DNA from: Strongylocentrotus droebachiensis | Taxonomy: Eukaryota; Echinodermata; Echinoidea; Camarodonta; Strongylocentrotidae | DNA length: 64,000 nucleotides | Reading direction: 5' to 3' | Assembly (NCBI GenBank): GCA_035222895.1 | Contig: JAVYIG010000693.1 | Span: forward strand, 372,001-436,000 | Part shown: piece by piece, positions 44,509 through 58,000 of the stretch | Layout: each line of letters starts with the position of its first letter | Position numbering within the stretch: position 1 is the first letter of the stretch | Notes under the pieces: generated by a model | Told to the model about the DNA's origin: nothing | Database searches by the model: none | Seen by the model: only the letters and a program-made list of their open reading frames with translations | Made by a program: the position numbers and the translations under genes

Positions 44509-45003
44509 ATTTTATTCGCTAAGCCTCCAACATATACAACAATATGAAAGAATAACAGATCAAAATTAAATCAGCTTGAATAGGGTAACCCACAAAAGCT
44601 CGAAAGTTAATTATTTCCAGTGGGGTCCCCGACATAGGCCTACATAAGTTAAAATCGTATTATTTATAGAAGATAAAAAATGATGATAATAACGATAACA
44701 ACATCAAACTAATAATGATAGAAAATATAATGAAAACAGAAAGAATATAAGAAGAAGAAGAGGAAGAGGAAGAGGAAGAAGAAGCAGAAGAAGAAGAAGA
44801 AGAAGAAGAAGAAGAAGAAGAAGAAGAAGAAGAAGAAGAAGAAGAAGAAGAAGAAGAAGAAGAAGAAGAAGAAGAAGAAGAAGAAGAAGAAGAAGAAGAA
44901 GAAGAGGAGGAGGAAGAGGAAGAGGAAAAGGAAGAGGAAGAGGAAGAGGAAGAGGAAGAGGAAGAGGAAGAGGAAGGGGAAGAAGAAGAAGAAGAAGAAG
45001 AAC

Positions 45004-45034
<31 letters not shown>

Positions 45035-45094
45035 AAGAAGAAGAAGAAGAAGAAGAAGAAGAAGAAGAAGAAGAAGAAGAAAAAGAAAAAGAAA

Positions 45095-45125
<31 letters not shown>

Positions 45126-45131
45126 AAGAAG
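44509..45131 (-). mobile_element. CR1/L2-like LINE 3' UTR with a GAA/GAG expansion
   Basis: 44509-44745 matches 8360-8620 (the (AATC)n tail, 'cctccaacat', 'tcagcttgaa.aggataacccac'). From 44751 the purine-rich patch that is about 70 bp in the other copy has grown to about 380 bp of GAA with interspersed GAG triplets. The minus-strand poly-Ser/Leu ORF here is a product of the triplet repeat. Confidence 0.8.
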
Positions 45132-45399
45132 TTTTTCATTTGTTTTTCTCGCTTTAAAGATACCATGAATAGTTTAGCGATAGCAACTGTCCGAATTCAT
45201 GTGTTGTTAAGTGGATAAAAACAAGACAATTTTGCGGTAATTTCAATGTCATAACGTAAGTCTGTTATTGTATGGTTACAATTGTGTATACTTATTATTT
45301 TCATGTGTCGTTTAGTATGAACAAATAAATACGTATGCTAATTCAATGTGTCCAATTCTGTGCTACAATTTTTTTTTACAATGACGCTCCTGTCGTCAT

Positions 45400-45530
45400 G
45401 ACCATACCAACCGGTACTCTCTCGCTCCAGCGGAGCTAAGGTCTTGGGTTGGCCGTGGCTTTGGATAAGTAGAGCCGAGGCTCGCGGCGCGAGGCTAGGC
45501 TCCGCTAGACTCCGCTAGACAGATAGAGAC
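45400..45530 (+). promoter_or_regulatory. INPP5E: Candidate INPP5E promoter/first-exon region
   Basis: A CpG-richer island (gaggctcgcggcgcgaggc) in AT-rich surroundings, about 450 bp before a splice acceptor (ctcttttag ending at 45955) that opens the exon with the start codon. A non-coding first exon would lie here. Position inferred; no TATA box is evident. Confidence 0.3.
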
Positions 45531-46005
45531 ATTTTGATGTGTTGCAGCAAAGTCTAACAAAAAATGTTAGTAACTAACACAGTAATAACAGTAACACTAT
45601 TTACAACAGACACACGCAGAACGTTAGGCTTTATCTCAGCAAATTGCAGACTCATTTTACTAAATTGGCGCAGAAAAGGGCCCTTCTTATTCACCTGTAT
45701 TCACCCAATGTAATAAGATATTTGTGCGAGGAGCCTACCATGCAAATATACAGTAGCTGTAGTCTGTTAACAGCCATGCAATTTACCCTCTATGGATTTT
45801 GATCCCTAACATGTTGGTACGAAATGTGCTGTCATTGTGCATGCTGTTGCTGTGTATTAATGCTGAGGTGTTGTGATGGAGGATTTTAAATTTTAGTGCA
45901 CTAATCAAGATCAGAAACATATAGCCATAACCATCTTTTTTTCTCTCTCTTTTAGGTAATGGTGGTCATCTTTCTTCTATCCTTTTATCTATCGGATAGA
46001 TCGAG

Positions 46006-49000
46006 ATGGATTTAGTGGACTTGGATCCACTCTCTGCCCGATCGACCTCTTCAGTTGAAGATGGAGCAAGTAGCACCAGGAGCAAGAAATCAAAGACCCT
46101 AGCAAGACTCAGGTATTTTTTATTCCATGTTTGTTGTAAAGTGAGATTGGCTACTCAAGAGATAATCAAACTTTGAACTATCTCTGGAAGAATCAGTCTA
46201 TTGAAGTAGGTTGTAAAAGATTGTGAAAAATTGTATAGGACAGAATATTTTCTTTGTAGCCACTCACATAATCATCGATCTGAAGGGTTGTGTCTAGATC
46301 TACATGTATTTTGGTTTTGTGGACCTCATCATGGAAGAATAATCTGCTAAGTTCAGGTAATATACTTGCCAATCTGTAGATAACCATAATCAGGGCTGTC
46401 AACTTTGGGGAACTGCTTCGAGGGAGGTTGTATGCACATTTTTGTTTTGCTGAACGGTAGTGGCGTACGCAAGATTTTTTCAAGGGGGTGTTTTAAAATT
46501 TGAAAAACGACTCACCCAGCCGCTGAATAAGAGGGGGGGGGGGGGGGGGGGGGGGGTTAAGATCACATTTTTTTTTTGTCCCGGCTTTGGCAGGAGGTTT
46601 TTTCATAAACCGGGAGATTCTACATCGAAGCGAGAAAGAGCGGGAGGAAAGGTGTGCTGGCGGGAATCTCCCGCTACAAGCTATTGGGACGGCGGGAGAA
46701 TGAGCGTGATGGCGTGAGACTCCCTCCAAATGCGGGAGGGTTGACAGCCCTGCCATAATGTGCGAGTGCTTTGTACATAAAGAAATTTTCTACTTGTCAT
46801 TTCATTGATAAAGTTTCCTCAAATACTCTTGTATTTCTGGATGATCTTTTCATTTTGCTTTTTTTTTAATGCAGAAAATTGAAGAAAACTAACAATTCAC
46901 CGAGTGACCCGTCGAAAGATGTATTGGTACCCCACCCACCAGACATCCTGCAAAGAGATGGTCTATCTGAAAGGAGGTTGTCTAATGGCTTTGTAAATGG
47001 TGGATCAGCACTTTCTGATGACCTCACACAGTCAACCAAGACAGAAAGGGACAGAGTCAATGACATCATCACTGGGGATGATAGGGGAAAGGTCACAGGC
47101 CTTGACCCTTTGCCATCATCCAACCGACTGGATTGGGGAGAGAAGTCGACCTTGAAATCCTCCCTATTCTCCTCTCCTCTTGACCCCGTGAAACCGATGA
47201 GACGAGGCCTGGGAGGGCTTGAATCCCTTGCTCCACGAGCAGTATTGGAACCACTGGAGAAACCAAAGACAAAGTCCCACATGAAGCCAGAAGAAAACAT
47301 AGCCAGGGTAGGCTTTGGAACGAATGGGATTTCAAAGAATGGGACTTTTGAAGTTGAGGAGGCAGCAAAAGAGACATACGATACACCTCCACTGAGAGGA
47401 GATGTGTTGAGGATAGATGGTGTTGTGGAGACAGAAACAAGTGATTCACACAATTTTGGCGCATTTCCAGACAGAAACTCTTTATCTAGTGTGGAGAAAC
47501 ATCTACCATCTGAAACGCATCTTGAGACGAAATCTCATGAAATGAAAGATTTCCTTTCAAAATCAAGTGACCTGTTAGGGGATGATGATCATGGCGATGC
47601 GCTTGATATTTTACCGGATGACGGAGAATCGAATGAGCTCAGAAGTGATGTTATAGTTTCTAGTGCAATGAAAGAAAGGACAAACATAAGCAGTTCATTT
47701 AGTGACATGACAAACACTCATGCATTAACAGCGGAGAGCAATGATAGGGCTGTGAATAGTAGATTTCAGAACTCACTTGGAGGTGAGGCACACGATGTGC
47801 TTCAAGAACAACAGACAAAGCCAAAAATGAGTGTCACTCTAATAGAGGATGATGATGATGATGAAAGTGATGATGATGAGTTAATTGTTGTAAGTCCTCT
47901 GAAGGACTCTTACGAAGCTCGAGCAAGCAATGTTCCTCCAAAAAGAGATGAAAAGTTGAAAGGGGAAGATTTAGAGGAGGAGGGGAAAGAAGTTGAATTG
48001 CCAAATAGAACAGTTCTTGGGGATGAGGATGAGATTCTAAAAGATGATGATAAAGAAGATGAGGAGAAATTGAAGCAATATTTGAAAGACAAACTACAGC
48101 ACATAGAAGATGATGAAGACAGGGATGCTTTGCGGGCTGCAAGTCCAACCGATTCCTTGAGGGCTGGACGCCTCTCCCCCATAACCAACGCCAGTGCCCC
48201 GCCCCCGCTTCCAAGCACCGTCATGTCCCCCTCCTTGCGAACCAGTTACAAGAGGGATGATGACTTGGAAGATAGTTTTGGAAATTCTGAGATGTCAGTA
48301 CTGAGTGGTGGGTCCATGTCTGAAACCAACAGGTCTATGGCATCCAGCTCCTTGCTGCTCAACACACTAACCAACAAGAGTGCAAGAAAGGGCAACAGGT
48401 AAAATCATCTCTATTTATTCATCAGGGCGGCGTCTCACGGAACCATCATAAGTACAAGCTCACCGACATCCCATTGAAATGCGTGTATTAAGTTTAATGC
48501 ACGTTTCAATGGGATGTCGGTGAACTTGTACTTATGACGGTTTCATGAAACGCTGTGCAAGTTACTTGATTTTGGGCAAATCCAAACATCCAATCAAGGA
48601 ACACTCCTGTGTATTTCATTCAGGATGTCATTATCTACAAATTTTCAGTAAGGTACAGTACTACCTTTTCAGTCTTTGGGCAAGGATTTATTACATACAT
48701 ATACACTGTATGTATCTTTAAGAATATAGGAGTGTCGTGGTCTAGTGGTTAAGGCGCTTGACTGGAGATGCGAAGGTCAAGGGTTCGAATCCCGACACGT
48801 CACTAATATCCTTTGGCAAGATATTAACCTACATGTACACTTGCTACTCTCCACCCAGGTGTTAAAATGGGTACCCTGTAGGATGCGACTTATTGTTGGT
48901 CAAACAGTTTTTGAGCGCCAAGTAACGCCTGGCTGGAATGCTCCCCAGGGAGTGCAGATTGTGCACACAGTGTGTGCGGGCAAGCACTGAATCCAATGAC

Positions 49001-52000
49001 CGGGTAATAGTATATCTGTAAAGCGCTTAGAGATGTCTGAGATGTATTAAGCGCTATATTAAAGCTGAATATTATTATTATTATTATTTATCTAGGAGTT
49101 ATCTGAGTGGTGGGGTGCGTAACAGCGGATCTCTGTTAGGCAAGGATGAACTGGATTCCCATCTTCCGGAGAGGAGACTACGCATCTTTGTTGCAACGTG
49201 GAACATGCATGAAGACAAGGTGAGCTTAAAAGGCATTGTTTAACAATGTTGAATCTGAGATGCATGGCCCTACATGTTATCAGTGTCTGTAATATGGTGT
49301 AATATTGAAGCCCTACCAAAAGTGCGCTTCAAAATGATCGTGAAGTGCCTCAAAAAAGTAAAAATCTTTGAGTGACCGGTTTTACCATACCGGTACTCGT
49401 TTTCTCATACCAGTACTTGTTTTCCCCAATTGACTGTAGTGTTATGAAAACCATTATAATTATGATTGCAGCATGAGCTAAATCCAGGATTTTGTTTCAG
49501 AATCTAAGGCAATGTTTACCGAGTTATTTTAAAGGGGAACTATGTTTTAGGTGGTTTAACATATCATGTGTTAATACAATATTTGTTTCCCGTGTGCGAA
49601 ATGCTTTGTTTCTTTTGTTTTTTAATAGATTAGTGATACATGCATACTCATGCTTTCTTAGGAGGCGGGTAAAACAAACATAAACAAAAACACAAACATA
49701 ACACTATCTGAGGAGCAACGAACCACTTTGATTGGCCTATTGGGGATACTCCTTGCAGGGGCTGCTGGTAATGAGCAGCTGTCAACACTAACCTCCTCTA
49801 TAATTTGTATAATTTAATATGGAGTTTATGCCTTTCTGGCCCTGAGCAGATAATCAGGTAATACTTAAAGTGGCTGTTGTTGTTGCACATTATTTACAAA
49901 CACAAACAAACAAGAAAACAAATGAGCAAACAAAACTTCTTCAAATTGTTATTGCAGGAAATACCTGAGAACCTGGATGATCTGCTTCTTCCTGAAGACA
50001 TTGAGTACATGCAGGATGTCTATGTTATAGGCACGCAGGAATCATCTCCTGATATGTGAGTTTGAATCCAATCATTCATTCATTCAACCATTCATTCATT
50101 CAATCATTCGTTTCATCATTCATTCATTCATTCCATCATTCATTCATTTAATCATTCATTCCATCAATCAGTCATCCACTCATTCATTCACTCACACATT
50201 CATTCATTCATTCATTCATTCATTCCATCATTCATTCATTTCATCAATCATTCATTCAATCATTTCATCAGTCATTCATTTATTCATTCACTCACACATT
50301 CATTCCATCAATCATTCACTTACACATTCATTCATTCATTCTTTCAACCATTCATTCATTCATTCATTTCATCATTCATTCATTCATTCATCTATTCATC
50401 TATTCATTTATTCATTCAGTACAACATTCACTCATACATTCATTCATTCATTCATTCATCTCAACCGATAGGAAAACAAATTTTTAAATTTCCATTTCCA
50501 TTCATAAATATCTTGATAATCAGACGGGCGATCAGCTTGTAAAAGTCATGGGGTTGATCCTGACTGACCTAAAGGTTTATAATTATCATTGCAGCATGAG
50601 CTAAATCCAGGATTTTGCTTCAGAATCTGAGACAAAGTTACCCAATCCCTTTAATAAGTCTGTCATGTTCTGAAATTGCTAAAGAAATATCCAAACATTC
50701 TGATTGTTCCTTGATAGAGCTGAATGGGAGATCCGTCTGCAGGAGACCCTAGGACCGTCCCATGTTCTGCTTCACTCAGCAGCACATGGTGTCCTGCAAT
50801 GCGTGGTCTTCATCAGAAGAGACCTCATCTGGTTCTGCTCACGTAAGTGTCAACCGTGTGATCAGGGGGGTGTTTCACAAAGATACTAAGTCGAACTTAT
50901 CTCTAAGTTGGACTTAAACATTATGGAGAGCCATTTGTAGCCTTAAAATAAAATGTATTCAAGAGTGAAATTCTAAATGTGGCCTTTGTAGACAGGTGGT
51001 CACTAAAGCAGGTTTGACTGTAAAAGCAATTTGATATCAATTCATATCTCCCACTTGTTCATATCTCCCACTCTAAACCTGTATTCACATTTCTGCTTGT
51101 ACATGAATATATGCAATTATAGCACTTTTTTATGACATGCGCACACTAATTGTTATGTAACACCTTACAGGTATATCCGATTTCAACGAAAATGGTATCA
51201 AAATGTGGGTAAGACTTGAGGGACAAAAGTCATGAAACGATAGTTCAAAATTCCAAGCGGTTGCGGCGCAATCTCCGAAATGTTGAGGAGGGGGGGGGGG
51301 GGGGGGGGGCCTCCCAGGCCCCCCCCCCCCCCAGTACAGTAAGGGTTAATAAGGCCCAAGTAATGAGTGGCACATACATACTTTTTCTCAAAATGGCCAG
51401 AATGTAGTTACATCTTTGTGTCACTGACCCCTTGATATATGATTGAGAGCTGTTTTCTAGTTGATAAGTTACTGGACTATGGATCACAAGGTACAGGGTG
51501 AAATTCCCTGCCACAGCACCAATGTCCTTGGCAAGACATTAATCTGCAATTGCCACACTCCATCCAGGTGAAGCAACTGGGTATTTGGCAGAAATGAATT
51601 TCTTCTTTAAAATGCTATTGAGTGTCATAATAGCAGCATTGCTAAAGACAGGATAATAAAAATCATCAAAAATCATCAAAAATCTATTTTTTGAATTTCT
51701 CAATTTTTTCTTCATTTTCCGAAAGAACATAAAAAATATTGTCCGAATGGCGAAAACCAATTGAATATGTTAAGTATTATTTTTGATGCTCTTTTGGAAA
51801 ATGAAGAAAAAATTGAGAAATTCAAAAAATAGATTTTTATGACGTCACAGCTTCGGTACTCTATAGCAGTGGAGTACCAAGAAAGTTAAGTCTGATGATT
51901 GAGTGCTATGCAATAACCCACGGTTGTTATCTTTTTTCTGTTTTTGTTTTCATGACAGCTGTTGAGGAATCAAGAGTGTCAACAAGACCAGGGTCAATGA

Positions 52001-55000
52001 TCAAAACAAAGGTTGGTTTATTACTTACCCCATTGGAATCCTATCATTTTTATCAATTTTTTAATCATTTTTTGGGTCAAAATTCATGGGTACCTGTTTT
52101 CTTACCCTCATGTTTTTGCAAGAAGTATGATGGAAATGAAATAGGTTGTGAAGTGGTGTGTATTTCGATAATAATTATTTTGAGACAATGAGAAATTCAT
52201 CTTTCAAATGCTCTCTCTCTCTCTCTGTTTGTCTTACTACAGGGTGCAATAGCTGTCAGCTTCAATTTCTTTGGGACGTCATTTATCTTCATCGTATCAC
52301 ACTTTACGTGTAAGTATCAGATACTCATCATGGAGACCGTTTGTTCGAGGATATGACCCAAAGTAATAGGCAGCCCAAGAGCATATCGAGGGGTCAGTGA
52401 CACAAAGATGTAACTCCATTTTGGCCATTTTGAGAAAAAGTGGTTTATGTTTAACTGAGCACTTAATAGGGCCTTAAGGAGTTAAGTCTATTGTTTCACT
52501 AGCCATTGACTTCAATGGAGTGTTGGGTGGAGTTAAGTCTTTGTGTTTCCTGAAAAGCCCACATTTTTCTGAACATTTTGACATCAAATACTAATTTTGG
52601 CAAAATATGGAGTTACGTCTTTGTGTCATTGAACCCTCAATATGACACTAACAATAGGGCAAGTCCAAGCTATAGTGTCTGATATGTCCGAGCTTCACGT
52701 TATTCAAAAGAATGGTTTGGAAAATCTTGCACTGGCTGGAAGAATAGAGGGGAGGAGGAGTAGGGGTAGAAGGAGGGTTTTCTGGATGAGTAGCTTAAGG
52801 AGCTAGAGTGGGATTTCTGAAAGTGGAATTGATCTTGGGGAGAATGAATTACTTCATAGAATATGGGACAGAGAGTTGTGGCCCCCCCCCCCCCCCCCAA
52901 CTCAGTGTTATTTAGGGTATGCATATGCTCGTTCCCTCTTTTTGAAAGCACCCCCTATCTGAGTACTGCCAACATTTCCAAACCCCCCTTTCTCAGGCTT
53001 TTCGCAGGCTTTTCCGGCCTTGGAGACCCCCCTAAATGTGGAAAAATGCTCAATGTACCCCCCTGAATTCAGAAAAATGCTCAATTTACCCCCTAAATTC
53101 GGAAAAATTTCTAAGGAGTCCAAAGAGATGAGAGAAAAAAAAAAAAACACCCCCTTTTTAAAAAAATCTCCGGGTGAAAAGTCAAATACACCCCTTTTCT
53201 TACAATTCTCGGGCCGGACTTTGTCTCACGAAAAGTACCCCTTTACCAGACATTTTGGTAACACGCATGCGGTCATTCCGACCCCGGAGTGGGGGGGCCG
53301 GGGTTGTGGCATTCCATGGTCACCAACGTCTAAGGACATGGCACGTATAGAAGAAGAAGATTTCACAGGGCCCTGATGATTCATTGTCTTATTTTCTCTG
53401 TGTATTAAATACAGCTGGAGATGAGAACATGAAGGAGAGGCTGCTGGATTATGAGAAGATCTTGAAAGGCATCAGTCTACCCGAGAAAGTACCCCCAACC
53501 AGGAAGTTCAACGTACTTACAAGTAAGACAATCTACTTCCTTGTTCCAGTAAGACACGTACGGAAGCACAGTAAGCTGACAAAGTTTAAAGCCCCACTGC
53601 ACTACTTATAGCTACTTGGGCCCTCTATATAGCAAACAATGCCTAATCGGTGCCTGTTGGTCCTCCATGATCCTCTTTTTTTAATGTTAATTGAAAGCTG
53701 ATTTGATGAGATAACCACCTGTCCAGTGACCTTGCAGGGAGGTCTTATTCCCCCTGGCTAAACTAGTACAGACAGGATTTAATAATACTGTCAAACCTGC
53801 TTTAACGACCACCTGTATGGAAAGACCACCTGTCTACAAAGACCACATTCGATGTTTCCCTTGAAAATGGTTTCTCATTGAAACATGTACTGTACTAAAG
53901 GAACCTGTACATAAAGACCACTTTTCTTGTCTCCTTTGGGTGGTCTTTATAGATGGGTTTCACTGTACACAATATGCCGTCCATGTTAATGAATACTCAG
54001 AAAAAAATTATAAAAACAAAGGGCAAATACTGTTTCTAATTGTTTTGTACATAGATTACAAAAGGTACAATATTCTGATGCGACATGAAAGTCCATGATT
54101 TTTGTTGAGTCATTGCATTGATGTGTTGCGTAGATGAGTAGAGGTGTTGTGGTCTAGTGGATAAGTCGCCAGACTGTGGATCACAGGGTCTGCGGTTCGA
54201 GTTCCGCCATGGCACTAATGTCCTTTGGCAAGATATTAATCGACATTTGCCACTCTCCACCCAGGTGTTGAATGGGTACCGATAGGAAGGAATATCTTGA
54301 ATGCTGTGAGCGCCCAAAATTGGCTGCCTAGCAGAGCAGGTGTAATAGTTGGAGCGCCTTGAGCACCATGCATGGTGGATATGTGCGCTTTATAAATATC
54401 CAATATTATTTTTATTGATGTTTGTCTATAGGTGATGTGACAACTCGCTTTGACTGTGTGTTCTGGTGTGGGGACTTCAATTTCCGGTTGGCCGAGAACA
54501 AGGCCCGGATAGAAGGCTGGATAGATCAGCTTAGAAGAGGCATGAAAGATGATTACGATATCCTGCTGCAGTATGATCAACTCAATAAAGCAATGCAAAG
54601 AAGTAAGATGAATCCTCTCTTTCTCTCTCTCTCTCTCTTTAAAAGTAGTTCTCTCTCAACCCCTCCCTATACTTCTCTTTGTCTTTGTCTTTCTCTCTAT
54701 CCTTCTGTCTCATCCCTTCTCTATTCCTCTCTGCCTCTCTCTCTCTCTCTCTCTCTCTCCCCTCCTCCTACCTCTCTTTAGCCTATGCGATATGCGTCAG
54801 GCTTTATGGCAAATATTCTGAAAGCGTTATGGAGACTGGCATCAGCGCAGGCGTCAGCCCGAGCGCCTATCATCACTGGTGAACTCATCATTATTCATAT
54901 ATGTGTATCGTATGTGTGACGAGCGTATTCTCATGCATGATTCATAAGACTAGCCTTATTTGGTGATCGATCACTTTGATTCAACCAATCAAATATCATC

Positions 55001-58000
55001 TCCAGGTTCCTCATCGCTCATTGGCCTATTTTGGTCCATGCTACATAAATATTCATGAAAGAGCTTTACAGGGGGTTCGTATATTTTCTACAAACGAAAC
55101 AGGGTACATAAAACAAAATAAAACTTTTCGCATGCACCGCTAATGATAGGCGCTCGGGCTGACGGCCGCGCCGATGTCGGTCTCCATAACGTGATTAATA
55201 TATTTGTATAGCCCAACGCATATCGGATAGGCTAACTTCTCTTTAGTTTCTCTCTCCCTCTATGACTCCTCTATGTTTTTCTGGCTTTCTTCCTCTCACC
55301 TTCACTCTCTCTCTCTCTCTCTCTTTCTCCCCCTTGTGTATTCATTATGTTTTAATATATAAACATAGAATTTGTATGCAGTGTATATGGTATTGGATTA
55401 TGGATATAAGTTACTCAAAATTCAAATAAGGAACTCACTGTTTAAGAAGAATGATAATACTTTAAGCATCCATTATAAGATCAGGCTTCAAAACTGCCAT
55501 TAAGATACTGTCCAAATTTCGATATATTTATATTTGTGATAACATACATGTATGGCCCAAACTGAAAGGATTGTACTCCGGGCCGAATTTATCTTTCTTC
55601 TGGTTGCTACGAATGTAATGCAAATCTAGTAGGAAAGCTGTATAGATCACATTAACATTGTCTTTAAAAATCACTTTGCTTGTATTGTTACTGTGGTATA
55701 GTCTTTGCATGTAAAGTCGGACTGCATTTTATATCACACTATTTCCTACTTTTGTGAGTTTGCAAACTCATGATAACCAGCTTCATGTTCCTCTTTACTT
55801 AGATGAAATATTTCAGGGCTTCCATGAAGGGAAAATTGAATTTCTGCCGACGTACAAGTTTGACATTGGAGAGGACATATACGATACATCCACCAAGGCC
55901 AGAGTTCCTTCTTACACAGTAAGATCATTTGATATGATTATAGTCTTTATATTTCTCTTTCAAATAAATCCCACCATTGAAATGCAAGCTGCATTGGTTA
56001 AAGACAAAAATTCCCTGTCTTCATTAGCCCCAGATGACCTGTTGATTTTTTTTTAAACACAAGTGCAGAACATGCACAGGAAGGAAGGACATGATTAAAA
56101 ATTTGTGTACAAAAGACAGAAGCAGAGCCATGTGTTCAGGAAATATAAGTCACAATGTGTCACTACAAATAAGCCAAAATAGCAAAGTGTTTCATAGACC
56201 AGGGGCTTGTTTCACAAAGCCTTTTTTCAATGACAAATGACAAAAATCAGTGACAAATCTGCTGATAACCAATCAGAAGCAAGGATTTCAGTAGCTTATT
56301 AAAAAAACTATCATTGGTCACTGATGACAAGTTTTGTGCAAAGCCCCCCCCCCCCCCCCCCCCCCCCAGGCCAACTGGATTTAATTGGTTGAGGTAGTTT
56401 CTCAAGTGCAGTGGTGAAATAGCACAATAAATAGCTTTTCACTGTGAATAATTGGGCTTCTTCAGTTCTTTTGATGAATGCTAATTTCTCTGTATCAGAA
56501 CTTCACTATATTTTATAAATGTAGAACATATCTTGTTAATTTACTGCTACATTTGCCTTGAGTGTTTTGCATAATGGCAATATGGCTTTAGAAATACTCA
56601 TTATTATGGTATTGTAATAATAATTATTATTGTTGTGGCATATTTATTGATAGTTGCAAAACAGCCATCAACCTGACTTTAAGAAATAAGATAAAAATGC
56701 ATACAAATCGTATGAGAAAAATATAACAGTAGAAAATAAGTATTACAACTGATCAGCAAATTGACATGGTGAGGTGTTTCTCTACAATAAACAGTTATAT
56801 ATGATGGTACTGTATTTTGATTTTGCTATTGTTATTTTGTTTGTGTCATACAGGATCGGGTATTGTATAAGAGTCGCAAAGTTTCAGACATCTCATTAAT
56901 TCACTACAGCAGCTGTGAAGAGATCAAGACTTCGGATCATCGACCGGTCTATGCCCTCTTTGAGGCTGGCGTCAGACCTGGAAAAGACAAGTAAGATATT
57001 GAGGGGTCAGTGACACAAAGACGTAATTCCATTTTTGCCATTTTGAGTAAAAGTGGTTTATGTGTCACTGAGCACTTGGGCCTTCGAGAAGTTAAGTCTA
57101 TGTTTCACTAGTCATTGATTTCAATGGGGTGTTGGGTGGGGTTAAGTCGATGTTTCACTAGCCATTGACTTCAATGGGGTGTTGGGTAAAGTTAAGTCTT
57201 TGTGTTTCCTGGAAAGCCCACATTTTTCTGAACATTTTGATATCAAACACTCTTTATTTTCCAATTTCCTGTAAAATGTCCTCATTATTTTCATTTCTGT
57301 TTCATGCTTATGTGTATGAATCTATTTTTTAGTACAAATTCTTTCTTTCTTGCAGCTCAACTATGGGAGGAGGCATGTTCGTTCGTGAAGTCTACATAGA
57401 AGGTATGTTTTTAAAACACTTTATGAAATAAGATTGTTAATACCAAAGTACGCAGAAGATTATCATAAGTGTTTTTTTGCATTTATATCGATAAGAAAAG
57501 CACAAGATTCGCTTTCGAATTCCTGCATATACATGTACCTCCTTCACAGGTGATCTAACATTCACTCCAGTGACGTATCACTCCGGGTTTTATTTTTTCA
57601 ATGATATAGGGTTAGGTTTAGGGTTTCAACTGGGCTTTAGATTTAGGTGTAGGGTTAGGTATAGCGTGAGGGATAGTTTCATCTTCATGGTTGAAGTTAG
57701 ATATTGTTTTAGTGTAGGAGATTGACCAGAGAGCAATTGTTGTAGGAGCACCCCTTTAATTTGTTTTTCTGGGTAGATGTCCTAGTGGTAATTGTCCTTG
57801 TGGTAATTGTTCTAGTGGTAAGTTGTCCTAGGGATAGTGGTCCTTAAGGTTATCATTGTAGGGGGAGTTGTTCTCGGGAAAGTTGTCCTAGTGGTGATTG
57901 TCCTAGCAGTAGGTTTCCTAGGGGTGATTGTCCTAGGGGTGATTTTCCTACAGGAAATTGTCCCAGGGATAGTTGTCCTAGTGGTAAACGTCCTAGAGGA

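Noticed and set aside
44660-45166. 168-codon minus-strand ORF rich in Ser and Leu
   Set aside because: It is the translation of a GAA/GAG triplet repeat in a LINE 3' UTR.
48738-48800. A true tRNA gene
   Set aside because: A and B boxes are good, but the sequence continues into a SINE body and tail, recurs at 54143, and lacks a full cloverleaf end.
57594-57680. Interstitial telomere repeat
   Set aside because: The TTAGGG-like periodicity is short and irregular.
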